In this document: one piece after another, positions 1-8,764 of the stretch
How positions within the stretch are numbered: the stretch's first letter is position 1
Layout: every line of letters starts with the position of its first letter
Origin: Sphaerochaeta sp.
GTDB taxonomy: Bacteria > Spirochaetota > Spirochaetia > Sphaerochaetales > Sphaerochaetaceae
Reading direction: 5' to 3'
Assembly (NCBI GenBank): GCA_016342655.1
Contig: JAEINL010000013.1
Coordinates: 1-63,703 of the forward strand
DNA: 63,703 bases
Notes under the pieces: generated by a model
Told to the model about the DNA's origin: nothing
Seen by the model: the letters and a program-made list of their open reading frames with translations, nothing else
Databases searched by the model: none
Made by a program: the position numbers and the translations under genes

Positions 1-722
1 TTACTCTTGCATTACCTAAGCCATTCTAATCCAATGGCTAGGTGAGGTGTACCCACGTGTTGGTATGAAGCTTACCTAGCAACAGCAGAAGCCCCTGTGC
101 TATGTTCCCCTCCACTGTTATCCCTTCGCAAGCCTCGTAGTTATTGATGATTCTTCTCTGTCTGTCCTTGTCATCTACGACGGCAAGAGGATCGGGTGAA
201 CCCTTTCTGTGGTACCGGTCGAGACGAGGGATTGCCTTAGACCAGAAATGGGAGGAAAATGTGCCGACTGTGTGTTTTGCATCCTCGCATCCGGTCTCTC
301 TTTCACCTATAACGATACCATCAATGATTTGCTTAGGTGTACGCTCCTCGCCTGAAGACACCATGATTGATTTCATTCAATTGGTCTTCACCAGCAGAAA
401 CCATAGGGTGAAAACTTGCTCTATCCCCATAGCTGCTAAACGCTGAGATATTTCACATCCACCTCTTAACCATACAGGCCCATCCTTTCCTTTATTAGCG
501 CAGTTACTTTTTCATCGAACAAGGCATTGAGGTTCACCTTATCCCCTCTTTACATCTTGGGTTTTCCGTCATTCTCGCTTGCATAATCTTTCTTCACTCT
601 GTAGAGTATTGCCAATACAGCTATATATACCTGCAGGAAAGGATTGTTTTCCTTTTTTGAGCTTTCTGCAAAACACTTCCTTCTCTGCAGCTTTGTCAGT
701 ACGATAGACAGGTAGGAAGGAG
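1..722. other. No confident gene; possible decayed remnant
   Basis: I see no gene I trust here. On the minus strand two short reading frames (about 466-537, then 377-480 in another frame) read like a broken small protein with a stretch GGCEISQRLAAMGI, which loosely resembles the RL..MGI core of FeoA-type SH3 proteins. A third minus-strand frame (38-376) has no recognisable family. Frames shift and stop repeatedly, so this is either noncoding or an old pseudogene. The last ~60 bases hold the ribosome binding site of folE. Confidence 0.3.
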
Positions 723-728
723 ATGGTG

Positions 729-1325
729 ATGGCAATCGACAAAGATAAGATAGAAGAACACATCCGAGGATTACTTGTAGCCTTAGGAGAAGATCCAGGC
801 AGAGAAGGCCTTGTCGATACCCCTACCCGGGTTGCAAAAATGTACGGGGAACTTTTTGAAGGCATACGGTATACCAACGATGAAATTGCTACCATGTTCA
901 CCAAAACCTTTGAGGATGATCCCGATATGTTCAGCAGTTCCAATGACATGGTCATGTTGCGTGACATTGAATTCTTCAGCCATTGTGAACACCATCTTGC
1001 CCTCATATACAATATGAAGGCTACCGTGGCATATATTCCCCGAGGCAAGGTCCTGGGATTGAGTAAAATTGTTCGCATAGTCGATATGGTAGGAAAAAGA
1101 CTGCAGCTTCAGGAACGGATTGGCTCAGATATCGCCGAAATCATGCAAAAAACGACAGATTCTGAAGATGTAGCTGTCATCATAGAGGCTCAGCACGCTT
1201 GCATTACCACCCGAGGCATCAAGAATATCCATTCGGTCACTACCACGACCACGGTACGAGGAATCTTTGAAACTAACAGCAATATGCTGGATAGACTCAT
1301 AGTGCTCAACAGCAGGCGTGTCTAA
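729..1325 (+). CDS. folE: GTP cyclohydrolase I (type IA)
   Basis: Converts GTP to 7,8-dihydroneopterin triphosphate, the first step of folate synthesis, in the cytosol. The family signature is plain: the zinc/active-site segment [10 protein letters not shown], the core [20 protein letters not shown], and the second zinc cysteine in [12 protein letters not shown]. About 198 residues is normal for FolE. I place the start at ATG 729 rather than 723, because the ribosome binding site AGGAAGGAG (714-722) touches ATG 723 but sits 6 nt before ATG 729. It is the first gene of a five-gene rightward folate operon. Confidence 0.96.
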   Translation: MAIDKDKIEEHIRGLLVALGEDPGREGLVDTPTRVAKMYGELFEGIRYTNDEIATMFTKTFEDDPDMFSSSNDMVMLRDIEFFSHCEHHLALIYNMKATVAYIPRGKVLGLSKIVRIVDMVGKRLQLQERIGSDIAEIMQKTTDSEDVAVIIEAQHACITTRGIKNIHSVTTTTTVRGIFETNSNMLDRLIVLNSRRV

Positions 1326-1340
1326 CAAGGAGAGTGTCAG

Positions 1341-1811
1341 GTGAAAAATGTAGAGAAACTACTTGTACATCCGCAATTCCTCACCTACATGGCGTTGAAC
1401 AGTGAAGCAGAACGAGACAGGATTTTCTGCAAACATGATTTTTCTCATCTCTTTGACGTTGCAAGAGTAGCGTATTGCATGGCCTTGGAGAGAAACCTTG
1501 CAATTCCCAAAGAGACCATGTACCTCACGGCCCTTCTGCATGATATCGCAAAATGGAAGCAGTATAAGACAGGTGCCGATCATGCAGTGGAAAGTTCTAC
1601 TCTGGCGAGGGAAATCCTTCAGGACCTCACCATTGAAGCTGATGAAATCTGTGAGGCGATAAGAACCCATCGGAAAGCCCATCTGGTAAAAACACCACTT
1701 GGACAGATCCTGTATGACAGCGATAAAGCGGTCAGACCCTGTATCGTCTGCCCACATATCGATACATGCAAGAATTTCAGAAACGGGGAAAAGCCCACGT
1801 TCACCTATTGA
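1341..1811 (+). CDS. HD-domain phosphohydrolase inside the folate operon
   Basis: A 156-residue HD-superfamily metal-dependent phosphohydrolase. Visible motifs are an upstream histidine (KHDFSHLFDVARVAY), the HD pair in TALLHDIAKW and a further histidine in AIRTHRKAH; a cysteine cluster CIVCPHIDTC near the C terminus may bind metal. The start is GTG 1341, 8 nt after AAGGAG. It lies 15 nt after folE and the frame upstream of folP overlaps it, so co-transcription is very likely. The exact substrate cannot be read from sequence. Position between folE and folP makes it a candidate for removing phosphate from dihydroneopterin triphosphate, a step with no other gene here. An HD phosphodiesterase does act on a cyclic dihydroneopterin phosphate in methanogens (MptB), which is a functional precedent only. 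Confidence 0.85.
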   Translation: MKNVEKLLVHPQFLTYMALNSEAERDRIFCKHDFSHLFDVARVAYCMALERNLAIPKETMYLTALLHDIAKWKQYKTGADHAVESSTLAREILQDLTIEADEICEAIRTHRKAHLVKTPLGQILYDSDKAVRPCIVCPHIDTCKNFRNGEKPTFTY

Positions 1812-1833
1812 TTCCCCAACGAAGCGAGAGTAG
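1811..1833 (+). repeat. 23-bp repeat, copy 1
   Basis: This 23-base string, starting ATTCCCCAACGAAGCG, occurs again without mismatch at 9851-9873. Here it begins on the stop codon of the HD gene and ends 10 nt before folP. An exact 23-mer match in a window this size is not expected by chance. The flanks of the two copies differ. Its role is unknown. Confidence 0.7.
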
Positions 1834-1843
1834 AGAAGTAACA

Positions 1844-2662
1844 ATGACGAAAGAGACTCACATAGCAAAGACAGTCTGGCAGTGGGGAAAACGCACCTAC
1901 ATCATGGGCATCCTCAATGTCACTCCCGACTCTTTTTCTGACGGTGGCCGATACCTCAATGTTGACAAAGCAGTTGCACAGGCCTTGCGCATGGCCTCAG
2001 AAGGAGCTGATATCATCGATATCGGTGCTGAATCGACAAAACCGGGGTATGCGCCAATTTCTTCTGAAGAGGAACTTGACCGCTTGCTGCCTGTCATACA
2101 AAGACTCAGGGCGGAAACGGATCTGGTGCTCTCAGTCGATACCTATAAAGTCAGGACTGCAGAACTTGCCCTTGCCTCCGGGGCCCATATGATAAACGAC
2201 ATCTGGGGCCTGAAACGGGAAAAGGGAATGGCAACTCTTGTGGCAGCAAGCAAAGCCCCCGTGTGCATCATGCACAACCGAAACAATACCACCTACCACA
2301 ACCTTATGGAGGATATCCTCTCAGATCTTTCCCAGAGTATTGCTATCGCACTGAAAGCAGGGGTTCAGGAAGAACAGATCATCCTTGATCCTGGTATAGG
2401 ATTTGCAAAAACGGTTGCACAGAACCTTGAAGTGATGAAGCATCTTGAAAGGCTAAAAAGCCTTGGATTTCCCGTGCTGCTTGGAGCTTCACGAAAGAGT
2501 TTCATTGGAAAATCCCTCGGGTTGGACGTGCAGGACCGCTTGGAAGGAACCCTTGCAACAACGGCAATCGGAATCAGCAAAGGTGTTGATATCATTAGGG
2601 TTCATGATGTAGTACAGAATGTAAGAGTGGCAAAAATGACAGACCTACTCGTAAGGGACTAG
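1844..2662 (+). CDS. folP: Dihydropteroate synthase
   Basis: Joins 6-hydroxymethyl-7,8-dihydropterin diphosphate and p-aminobenzoate to make dihydropteroate; the sulfonamide target. The TIM-barrel signatures are clear: MGILNVTPDSFSDGG near the N terminus, GADIIDIGAESTKPG, DTYKV, NDIWG, DPGIGFAKT, and LLGASRKSFIG with the terminal RVHDV. The open frame extends upstream to 1766 inside the HD gene, but ATG 1844 gives a normal 272-residue protein beginning just before the barrel, with GAGAAG upstream as a modest ribosome binding site. Third gene of the folate operon. Confidence 0.96.
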   Translation: MTKETHIAKTVWQWGKRTYIMGILNVTPDSFSDGGRYLNVDKAVAQALRMASEGADIIDIGAESTKPGYAPISSEEELDRLLPVIQRLRAETDLVLSVDTYKVRTAELALASGAHMINDIWGLKREKGMATLVAASKAPVCIMHNRNNTTYHNLMEDILSDLSQSIAIALKAGVQEEQIILDPGIGFAKTVAQNLEVMKHLERLKSLGFPVLLGASRKSFIGKSLGLDVQDRLEGTLATTAIGISKGVDIIRVHDVVQNVRVAKMTDLLVRD

Positions 2663-2665
2663 CAC

Positions 2666-3043
2666 ATGGATAAGATACTCATTGAAGATTTGCAGGTATA
2701 TGCCTACCATGGGGTAGAGCAGGCAGAAAAGACCAATGGACAGATGTTCTTCGTTTCACTTCAGCTAGGTCTGGATTTGGAGCAAGCGGGACAAAAAGAT
2801 GATTTGAATCTGACCATCAGTTATGCTCAGGTGTGTAAAGACGTACAGCAAGTACTGCAAAACCGTACCTACAATCTCATAGAAGCAGCAGCGATGAACA
2901 TCATCGAGCATTTGTTCCATACCTATCCTTCCCTTTCGGAAGTTTTCGTTCAATTAAAAAAACCTTGGGCACCAATGGGCCAACACTTGAAATATGCTGC
3001 AGTGGAAATTGGCCGGAAAAGGAATGAAAGAAGTGAATGGTGA
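2666..3043 (+). CDS. folB: Dihydroneopterin aldolase
   Basis: Cleaves 7,8-dihydroneopterin to 6-hydroxymethyl-7,8-dihydropterin and glycolaldehyde. The 125-residue length and the motifs MDKILIEDLQVYAYHGV at the start, NLIEAAAMNIIEHL in the middle and a VQLKKPWAPM segment near the end are those of FolB. It starts 3 nt after folP stops and its last 20 nt overlap folK, so translation of the three is probably coupled. Confidence 0.94.
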   Translation: MDKILIEDLQVYAYHGVEQAEKTNGQMFFVSLQLGLDLEQAGQKDDLNLTISYAQVCKDVQQVLQNRTYNLIEAAAMNIIEHLFHTYPSLSEVFVQLKKPWAPMGQHLKYAAVEIGRKRNERSEW

Positions 3044-3506
3044 TGAGGTTATCGCCTACATTGCCTTGGGATCCAATCTTGGAGACAGAAAGGCTCAGCT
3101 CGATCTGGCAATCGAGCTGCTCAGACAGGCCGAAGGAATCGAAGTCACCGCTGTATCCACCTTTATGGACACAGCTCCTGTGGGATATGTCGACCAACCT
3201 GACTTTCTTAATGCAGTTGTTGAACTACAGACTACCCTCTCACCTTATACATTATTGAGCGTGTGCAATTCCATCGAACAGGCCTTGAAAAGAAAACGTA
3301 TTGTTCATTGGGGGCCAAGGACGATTGATCTTGACATCCTGCTGTACGGAGACCTTGTGCTTACAACAGAAAACCTTACCATTCCCCATCCCAGAATGCT
3401 TGAACGAAAATTCGTCATGCAACCTTTGGTTGAGATTGCACCCAAAGCACTCTACCCTCCCGGGAAAAGAACGATTGCAGAGCTGTATCAGGAGAATTTT
3501 TTATGA
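3024..3506 (+). CDS. folK: 6-hydroxymethyl-7,8-dihydropterin pyrophosphokinase
   Basis: Transfers pyrophosphate from ATP to 6-hydroxymethyl-dihydropterin, preparing it for FolP. Family motifs are the N-terminal IALGSNLGDR, the substrate loop around FMDTAPVGYVDQPDFLNAV, and the magnesium site GPRTIDLDILLYG followed by LTIPHPRM. The frame is open from 2994, but ATG 3024 sits after GGAAAAGGA and gives the usual N terminus at about 160 residues. It overlaps the end of folB and closes the operon; no folC or folA follows. The next 227 nt hold no convincing gene. Confidence 0.95.
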   Translation: MKEVNGDEVIAYIALGSNLGDRKAQLDLAIELLRQAEGIEVTAVSTFMDTAPVGYVDQPDFLNAVVELQTTLSPYTLLSVCNSIEQALKRKRIVHWGPRTIDLDILLYGDLVLTTENLTIPHPRMLERKFVMQPLVEIAPKALYPPGKRTIAELYQENFL

Positions 3507-3733
3507 AGGTTGATTTCTTGGAGCAAAATTCATAGAGACAATCCTACATCCACAAAAACAGGGAAATACCACGACCATCTGGGGGGAAAGGCTTGCTAAT
3601 AAGCTGACATGATGTGTCAGGTATCTACAAATCTGGCCTATTTTTGTTCGTGGCTCATACTTTTTCACAGTACATTGGGAAACCTCCTCAATATTTACCC
3701 TTCCTAAAACTGAAATAGTATGGCTCCAGGGGT

Positions 3734-4201
3734 TCACATCCCTAAGACAATCGTCCACAAGTCACTCGTTGGATGCCAAACCCTAAAATACGCTTGCCCA
3801 TCTAGAGAGAATGCAGTTATGTACACTCTGCCATACGTTTCAAACACAAGCTCATCGGCGATCCAAGGGAGGTCGGAAACAGACACGGTTACCATCATCC
3901 CTGAAGGCAAGACTAAATCTCCCAGCAGGTTTGTTGACTCATCTCTTGGTACTAAAGGCGAAGTAGTAAAATACAAGCCCTCAAGGGTAGCTCCACTTTC
4001 GTTGACTACTAAAATTGTCTTTCCAAAGGATTGTACATGCGGCAGTTCCCCTGAAGAATCCAAGGGAACAAACAAGGACGCCAAGCCATGAGCACCATCT
4101 TCCCCTGCAGGAGGAGCGACAGAAGGTGCTTCTGACACTGAAGTACAAGAAACTGTAAAAATAGACAGGACCAACAGAAACAAGATCGTAGTTCTTCTCA
4201 T
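3734..4201 (-). CDS. Small predicted lipoprotein, unknown function
   Basis: A 155-residue protein of no family I recognise. It starts with a short basic segment, a hydrophobic run (ILFLLVLSIFTV) and a lipobox-like FTVSC, so it should be lipidated at Cys19 and anchored in a membrane. The mature part is Ser/Pro-rich at first, then beta-like. The start ATG 4201 has GGAGGG 10 nt upstream. It lies 17 nt after the C-terminal remnant of the DUF3307 membrane-protein gene, so it was probably the third gene of a satD-DUF3307-lipoprotein operon, now separated from its promoter by two insertion sequences. Confidence 0.7.
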   Translation of the reverse strand: MRRTTILFLLVLSIFTVSCTSVSEAPSVAPPAGEDGAHGLASLFVPLDSSGELPHVQSFGKTILVVNESGATLEGLYFTTSPLVPRDESTNLLGDLVLPSGMMVTVSVSDLPWIADELVFETYGRVYITAFSLDGQAYFRVWHPTSDLWTIVLGM

Positions 4202-4407
4202 ACCAAGTATCCCTCCAACTATCTGATAAAAAACCTTGCTCCCCCATACCCAATCAGGGCTAACGCAATACTCATGAGGGTTCCCACCAGAAATACTTCC
4301 CTGAATGCGTTGTCGTTACTGAACTCTGCATACCGGACTAACGTTTTGGCAGCTATTATCAGAACACAGGTTGCTATGGATCCAAACAAGCACAAAAGCA
4401 AAATAAT

Positions 4408-5619
4408 GGCTATATTTGACAATCTATGTTGAAACCTCATTTTTCGATGGCTCATCCTTATCAAGCACCTCATAGACAAATGGGGGATAATCCGTACCTC
4501 TCAGGTCTTTCCATCTTGCTACACGGGGGACATTGCTAAGCTTCTCAACAAGCAGGGTTGCCCTGGCTATGCCTGAGATGCTAGGGGTCTCCTGCTTGAA
4601 AATGGTCATATTTGCATAGTTTTCCAGGTACTTCGTGCTCACACCGTTGAATCTAGCCAAATCCTGCTTAAAAGCCGAATGCAGCTTGTTGACCTTCTGC
4701 AGGTTATATTTGCCTTGTCTGGATTCAGTCTCGCTTTTCAGTTGGATGATAGGAAGCTCTTTATCCTGTGCATATTTACCGGCAGCTCGGGAAGCGTCGG
4801 TAATCAAAATGACAGTTTCTCCAAGATGTCCGGTATACACAGAATCAAGGTCATCAGAGGAGGGCGCGCCCATATTTGAGGGTCTTCCCCAGCAAATCTC
4901 GTTTCCCCCTATGGCTAGAGGAGTGCATACAAAACCTTGGTTCAAGCCTCTTGTGCTGCTGCAAGATCCCCTTCCATGTCTATGTCCGGATTTTCTGACA
5001 CTCTTGTAATCAGAATCCCTAGAAGTAGGTTCGTAACGATGTAGGTTGTTGCTGGCGTTTTTATTGCCTTTTGTGTTCAGATACGTGAAGGTTTCATCTG
5101 CTTGCGTATGTTCCTCCAATACAGCATCGGATTTACCATCCTTAAGTGCTGTGAGGATCTTGTGCCTCCAATAGAAAGCGGTGGTGACGTTGATATCCAA
5201 GGCCTCAGCCAAATCCTTGAGGGTTGCACCCATATTCATGAGTCGGATGTACTCAATCCAAATTTTCTTGGGAAAATGGCTTCCAATCCATACAGGCCTT
5301 CCTTTTTCTGCAAAAGTCTTGCTACAATCCACACAGATGAACCTTTGGTAACCTAAAGAGGTCTTACCATACCTGCTCACATGGGAACTTCCACAATGGG
5401 GACAATTTCCCTTCTCTTTGGGTTGTTCCTGGACAGTTTCTGCTGGTTCAGGCTGGGAAACCTTATGGAAAACGAGCTGTTGCTCTTCTTCTGAAAGTTT
5501 TAACATTGCTTTGTAGGCTTCAAGGGCTTCTTTGCTGAGTTTTGGCTTCTTCATGATTCAATTATACTGTATTTGGTAACTGTTTTGTAGTATTTAAACA
5601 TAGATTGTCAAATATAGCC
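4408..5619 (-). mobile_element. IS1595-type insertion sequence (1212 bp)
   Basis: A complete element. Terminal inverted repeats of 23 bp are perfect (4408-4430 and 5597-5619; outer end GGCTATATTTGAC). An 8-bp direct duplication AAAATAAT flanks it (4400-4407 and 5620-5627), the size known for IS1595 elements. It carries one transposase gene. Inserted in frame-neutral fashion into the DUF3307 gene; undecayed ends and duplication suggest a young insertion. Confidence 0.95.
4424..5554 (-). CDS. IS1595-family transposase
   Basis: A 376-residue DDE-type transposase. An N-terminal zinc ribbon is visible (CPHCGSSHVSRYGK...FICVDC, about residues 51-75), then a helix-turn-helix-like stretch (ATLKDLAEALDINVTTAFYWRHK), then the ISXO2-like catalytic domain with acidic motifs ADETF and ITDAS and the LHSAFK segment followed by GVSTKYLENY. 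The stop lies inside the left terminal repeat. The middle part around residues 165-230 is unusually Ser/Gly-rich and less family-like, but the frame is open throughout. Confidence 0.9.
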   Translation of the reverse strand: MKKPKLSKEALEAYKAMLKLSEEEQQLVFHKVSQPEPAETVQEQPKEKGNCPHCGSSHVSRYGKTSLGYQRFICVDCSKTFAEKGRPVWIGSHFPKKIWIEYIRLMNMGATLKDLAEALDINVTTAFYWRHKILTALKDGKSDAVLEEHTQADETFTYLNTKGNKNASNNLHRYEPTSRDSDYKSVRKSGHRHGRGSCSSTRGLNQGFVCTPLAIGGNEICWGRPSNMGAPSSDDLDSVYTGHLGETVILITDASRAAGKYAQDKELPIIQLKSETESRQGKYNLQKVNKLHSAFKQDLARFNGVSTKYLENYANMTIFKQETPSISGIARATLLVEKLSNVPRVARWKDLRGTDYPPFVYEVLDKDEPSKNEVST

Positions 5620-6100
5620 AAAATAATCAATCTTTCCAGGTACCCTATCTTGTGCCCAGCATGTACAGAGTCCTGAGTTTTTTCTGATGGAGTAGCAGCC
5701 AATGAAGCCAAAACCCTGGAGACGACAACACTACTTGGTTTGAATATGAACAACAAAGCGAAGGCAATGCCAACCAAGGAAGCAGGTAGTTGTAGATACA
5801 GGGGAAATAGCGATGCCATGCCCCATAAGACTCCTATATGGATACTCTGATCAATAAGGAAGGAGGTGAATGTGCTATATCTTCTGGTCACACTATCTAC
5901 AAGAACGTGGGTAATCACAAGAGCAAACACGAGCAATGCAGCCTGTCCGAGTGAAATTTGTAGGAGAAAAATAAGGGGTAAAAAGGGAATAACGTACAAA
6001 AGAGAGTGAAAAAAGACACCTGTTACTTGCTTTTGTTTATGTCTTGCAAGAGAATCTGCCTGCAGATAAAAATCCCCTATCAAACTGTAACGTTTCATCG

Positions 6101-7681
6101 TTAGGGTGCTGAACGTCTCTCCGACTGGATAATATCATCTATCGATTCGAGCTCTATCCCCAACTGTTTGCACATCGTATCCACCTTCTTGATGACCTGC
6201 GCAGGGTACCATTTCCCGTCGACCTTGGTAGCCTTTATCTTGCGCATCCCCTGGATGAAGTCATCAAGGGAGATGTCCTGCGTCTTGCCCAGGTTGGCTA
6301 TCGAATCCATAGCTTCCACGCCCATAGTCATGCTCAGGTGGTTCAGGAACAGCCAGGCTTCCATGGAGTAGATGCCCCGCATATAGCTGGCATTGGATTC
6401 CAGGGTGCAGTCGAAGGTCTTGAAGAACTGTTCGACTGCCTGTCTCTGCTTGTAGATGCAATACGTCTGCTCAGGGGTAAGCTCCAGCTGGTTGGTCCTT
6501 ATCGAGATGGTACCCATCTCCGTCTTGTCTGAAAACTCATCTGAAAGCGAGCAGGGCACCATGGCTGCAAGCTCCTCGTCGGTGAGCCGTCCCTTGCCCT
6601 TTTCCCTGCGGCCAAGCTCCTTTCCCTTCCTCACTTCCAATGTTGCATTCTTCTTTCCCAGCCTGGTGAGCATGCCTGCAGTCTCTTCTGTAAGGAGAGA
6701 GGGATCGAGGAACAGGTGGACCGCGTACCCTTCGCAGTCGATCCTCTTGGCAAGGATCGGTCTCTTGTGATAGATGAACCCATACTCGTAATCGAACTGG
6801 GAGTTGGGCACCTTCCCCCTCACCTCCAGGTTGCCCCTCTTGAGGGGCGTCATGTAATGCAGGAGGCTGTTGTCAACAAGGTCGAAGTTGTCTTTGCTGC
6901 CGAACCCCTTGTCAGCAATGAAGATACAGTCCTTCTCATCGATGCCAGCCTCCCTCAGCAAGGCTGAGAAGGCGGTGACATCAGGGATGTTTCCCGCAAA
7001 CTGCATATAGTACTCGGGACGGCCCACACCATCACCAAGGGAGAAGATGTACAGAAGGTTGATCTGGTTCTTGTACCTGAGCTTCGAGTCATAGCCGACC
7101 TCGGCATTCTCGAGAGTTCGGGAGGCCGACAGCAGGCGATGCCCGTCGACCGTCATGAACCGGTTCGCATCCCTGGGCATGGAAAGCAGGAACTTCCTGA
7201 TGTTGCCACGGTCCTGGCCGAGGCGGTCGAGCAGCCTCGTAAGGCTTGCAGGGGATATGGGAAGGTCAGGGAAAATGGAAGACAGTATGCTCGTCTCATA
7301 GTGGGTATGGCACCTTCGCAGTGTCCTGTCATAGACAAGCCTCATGACTGCGACCGAAAATATCTCGCGCCAGACATCAGGGAAGAACTCCTTGAGCCTC
7401 TCGCGAATCAGGGCCCCCTTCTCATAGAAATACTGGGAAGCTCCAAGCTCAACAACCTCAATCTCACGGATATGGGAAAAGGCAATTCTCTTTCCGACAA
7501 GACCCTGTTCGGTGATGCTTCCCAGCATCTTGCCGGAGACCTTGGTTGACTTTCCGGTCTCGGGGTTGTATTTGGAGGCCCGCTCGTAGAGGTACCAGTG
7601 CCCGCTGATATGCTTGATCTCGGTGTTCTTCGGCTTGACGAAATTCCTGACAAAATCGGGTCTCTCATGCTTGATGTTCAT
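6101..7681 (-). CDS. IS1634-family (IS4-like) transposase
   Basis: A 526-residue DDE transposase. The catalytic acids are visible as FMTVDGHRL (first Asp), FIADKGFGS (second Asp) and YKQRQAVEQFFKTF (the Glu helix, near residue 430). N-terminal FVRNFVKPKNTEIKHISGHWYLYER is typical of the group. GC content is higher than in neighbouring genes. The gene is open over its whole length and should be active. Confidence 0.93.
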   Translation of the reverse strand: MNIKHERPDFVRNFVKPKNTEIKHISGHWYLYERASKYNPETGKSTKVSGKMLGSITEQGLVGKRIAFSHIREIEVVELGASQYFYEKGALIRERLKEFFPDVWREIFSVAVMRLVYDRTLRRCHTHYETSILSSIFPDLPISPASLTRLLDRLGQDRGNIRKFLLSMPRDANRFMTVDGHRLLSASRTLENAEVGYDSKLRYKNQINLLYIFSLGDGVGRPEYYMQFAGNIPDVTAFSALLREAGIDEKDCIFIADKGFGSKDNFDLVDNSLLHYMTPLKRGNLEVRGKVPNSQFDYEYGFIYHKRPILAKRIDCEGYAVHLFLDPSLLTEETAGMLTRLGKKNATLEVRKGKELGRREKGKGRLTDEELAAMVPCSLSDEFSDKTEMGTISIRTNQLELTPEQTYCIYKQRQAVEQFFKTFDCTLESNASYMRGIYSMEAWLFLNHLSMTMGVEAMDSIANLGKTQDISLDDFIQGMRKIKATKVDGKWYPAQVIKKVDTMCKQLGIELESIDDIIQSERRSAP

Positions 7682-7691
7682 GGCTTCTCCA

Positions 7692-7710
7692 GCACCCTAG
7701 GTTAGGGTGC
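7692..7710. promoter_or_regulatory. Palindrome of terminal-repeat core upstream of IS1634 transposase
   Basis: The sequence GCACCCTAGGTTAGGGTGC is two facing copies of the nonamer TTAGGGTGC (one with a single change) found in both terminal repeats. It lies 11 nt upstream of the transposase start. A transposase or regulator that binds the ends could bind here and repress the gene. This role is inferred. Confidence 0.5.
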
Positions 7711-7881
7711 TTAAAGCATACCACAAGAATCTCAATACAGCAAGAGAAAAACGTGCAATGGAGACAATAAATGATGATTTATTGGATATTTTAGGCATAA
7801 AAGAATAGGGTTCTGCACCCTAAGGATGAAACGTTACAGATCAAATGACAGCAAAGCAAAACTCCATAATATTGATACATA

Positions 7882-8718
7882 TCAAGTGACCTCCTGAAAT
7901 TTTTCAACTATCAAGGCCTCGAAGTTACGCAGTTGAGCAAAGCTGTTTGTCCGTACCACTGCATCAACATACTGACGCCTGATCCCAAGAACTTGAGCTA
8001 TGCGTCCATTCAGACCTCGTTTCCACGATTGGCTTATAAGGATATCCCTATCAGTGCTATCAGGTTCTTCAAAACAGAGCTCTTCAAGTGAAAGAAGAAA
8101 TATCGGTTTGTAGGACGGTATAGTATTCTTACATATAAGCTGCTGTTGTTTCAGATGCGCTTCAATCGAAGCCATGAGCGTAACCAAATCTTTCCATTGG
8201 GGGACAAGGTGGGAATCGAGGAACTCTGCATAGATGTACAGTATGGTTGTTTTTGGTTTCAGAGCTTGGATCAGCAACAAGTAGGATCCAAGGAGCCCGT
8301 TGACAAAACGATCGCCTGGACTTGCAGAATTAAAAATGACGCTTTGCTCTTGCCCTTCATGACATAGGGCGATAGCCTCTCTTGCCCTATGATAGGCAGG
8401 CCCATCAAGTTCTGTGGTCATCCAATCAGCAGAAAATACCTCCAATTCTCCCAATCCAATACCACAACGCAACTGCACAGGATAGGCAAGCCGAGAAAAA
8501 AATGCAAAATACCTATATGCTTCTTGTGCGGAGTAGAAAAGCCCTTGCATTTCATCACCGGCACTGAACATGACAGGCTTACAAAGGTGCCCTTCAAACA
8601 GTGTGTTACAAATATCTACAACAGATTTCAAGTATGATTGCAAAACAAAGCGATCTTTGAATTTTCTGGATTGTACCACATCAAAAATAAGGGCAGTATA
8701 GTGATTTTTCTCTTTCAT
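7882..8718 (-). CDS. satD: SatD-family protein
   Basis: A 278-residue protein matching the SatD family: N-terminal YTALIFDVVQSRKFKDR, then MFSAGDEMQGLF and CGIGLGELEVF, reminiscent of a degenerate nucleotidyl-cyclase-like fold. The C-terminal ~60 residues (SWKRGLNGRIAQVLGIRRQYVDAVVRTNSF) look like a helix-turn-helix, so DNA binding is plausible. SatD was named from a secretion and acid-tolerance locus of Streptococcus mutans; its biochemical role is not settled. The start has GGTGGAG 5-6 nt upstream. It forms an operon with the broken DUF3307 gene. Three inverted repeats in its promoter suggest autoregulation. Confidence 0.85.
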   Translation of the reverse strand: MKEKNHYTALIFDVVQSRKFKDRFVLQSYLKSVVDICNTLFEGHLCKPVMFSAGDEMQGLFYSAQEAYRYFAFFSRLAYPVQLRCGIGLGELEVFSADWMTTELDGPAYHRAREAIALCHEGQEQSVIFNSASPGDRFVNGLLGSYLLLIQALKPKTTILYIYAEFLDSHLVPQWKDLVTLMASIEAHLKQQQLICKNTIPSYKPIFLLSLEELCFEEPDSTDRDILISQSWKRGLNGRIAQVLGIRRQYVDAVVRTNSFAQLRNFEALIVEKFQEVT

Positions 8719-8764
8719 AGATTCTCCACCTACGGTAAATAGTACTACAATCAGCTCAAATTAG

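Larger units (their letters stand above)
6085..7839 (-). mobile_element. IS1634-type insertion sequence (1755 bp)
   Basis: A complete element. The two ends match over about 30 bp with two mismatches (outer end CTGTAACGTTTCATC, then TTAGGGTGC). A 6-bp direct duplication ATCAAA flanks it at 6079-6084 and 7840-7845. It carries one long transposase gene and inserted near the start of the DUF3307 gene, after codon 13. Confidence 0.94.
4219..7880 (-). pseudogene. DUF3307 membrane-protein gene split by two insertion sequences
   Basis: Three pieces join exactly once both elements and one copy of each target duplication are removed: 7880-7840, 6078-5620 and 4399-4219. Together they make 227 codons including the stop. 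The start ATG 7880 has AGGAGG 8-9 nt upstream and lies 1 nt after the satD stop. The rebuilt protein starts MYQYYGVLLCCHLIGDFYLQ, and HLIGDFYLQ is the hallmark of DUF3307 proteins; several membrane helices follow, and the last piece adds two more helices and ends GYGGARFFIR. DUF3307 genes commonly accompany satD. The gene must be non-functional in this strain. Reading frame and sequence are otherwise intact, which points to recent insertions. Confidence 0.88.

Noticed and set aside
144-446. Plus-strand 100-codon frame near the left end
   Set aside because: No family, no ribosome binding site, and it mirrors a minus-strand frame; likely noncoding.
540-728. Tetrahydrofolate riboswitch before folE
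   Set aside because: The leader is short and I see none of the conserved pairing blocks.
4219-4479. Independent 86-aa two-helix membrane protein
   Set aside because: Its first part reads through the IS1595 terminal repeat; it is the C-terminal remnant of the DUF3307 gene.
7139-7549. 136-codon plus-strand frame inside the IS1634 element
   Set aside because: Antisense shadow of the transposase gene, whose motifs are certain.
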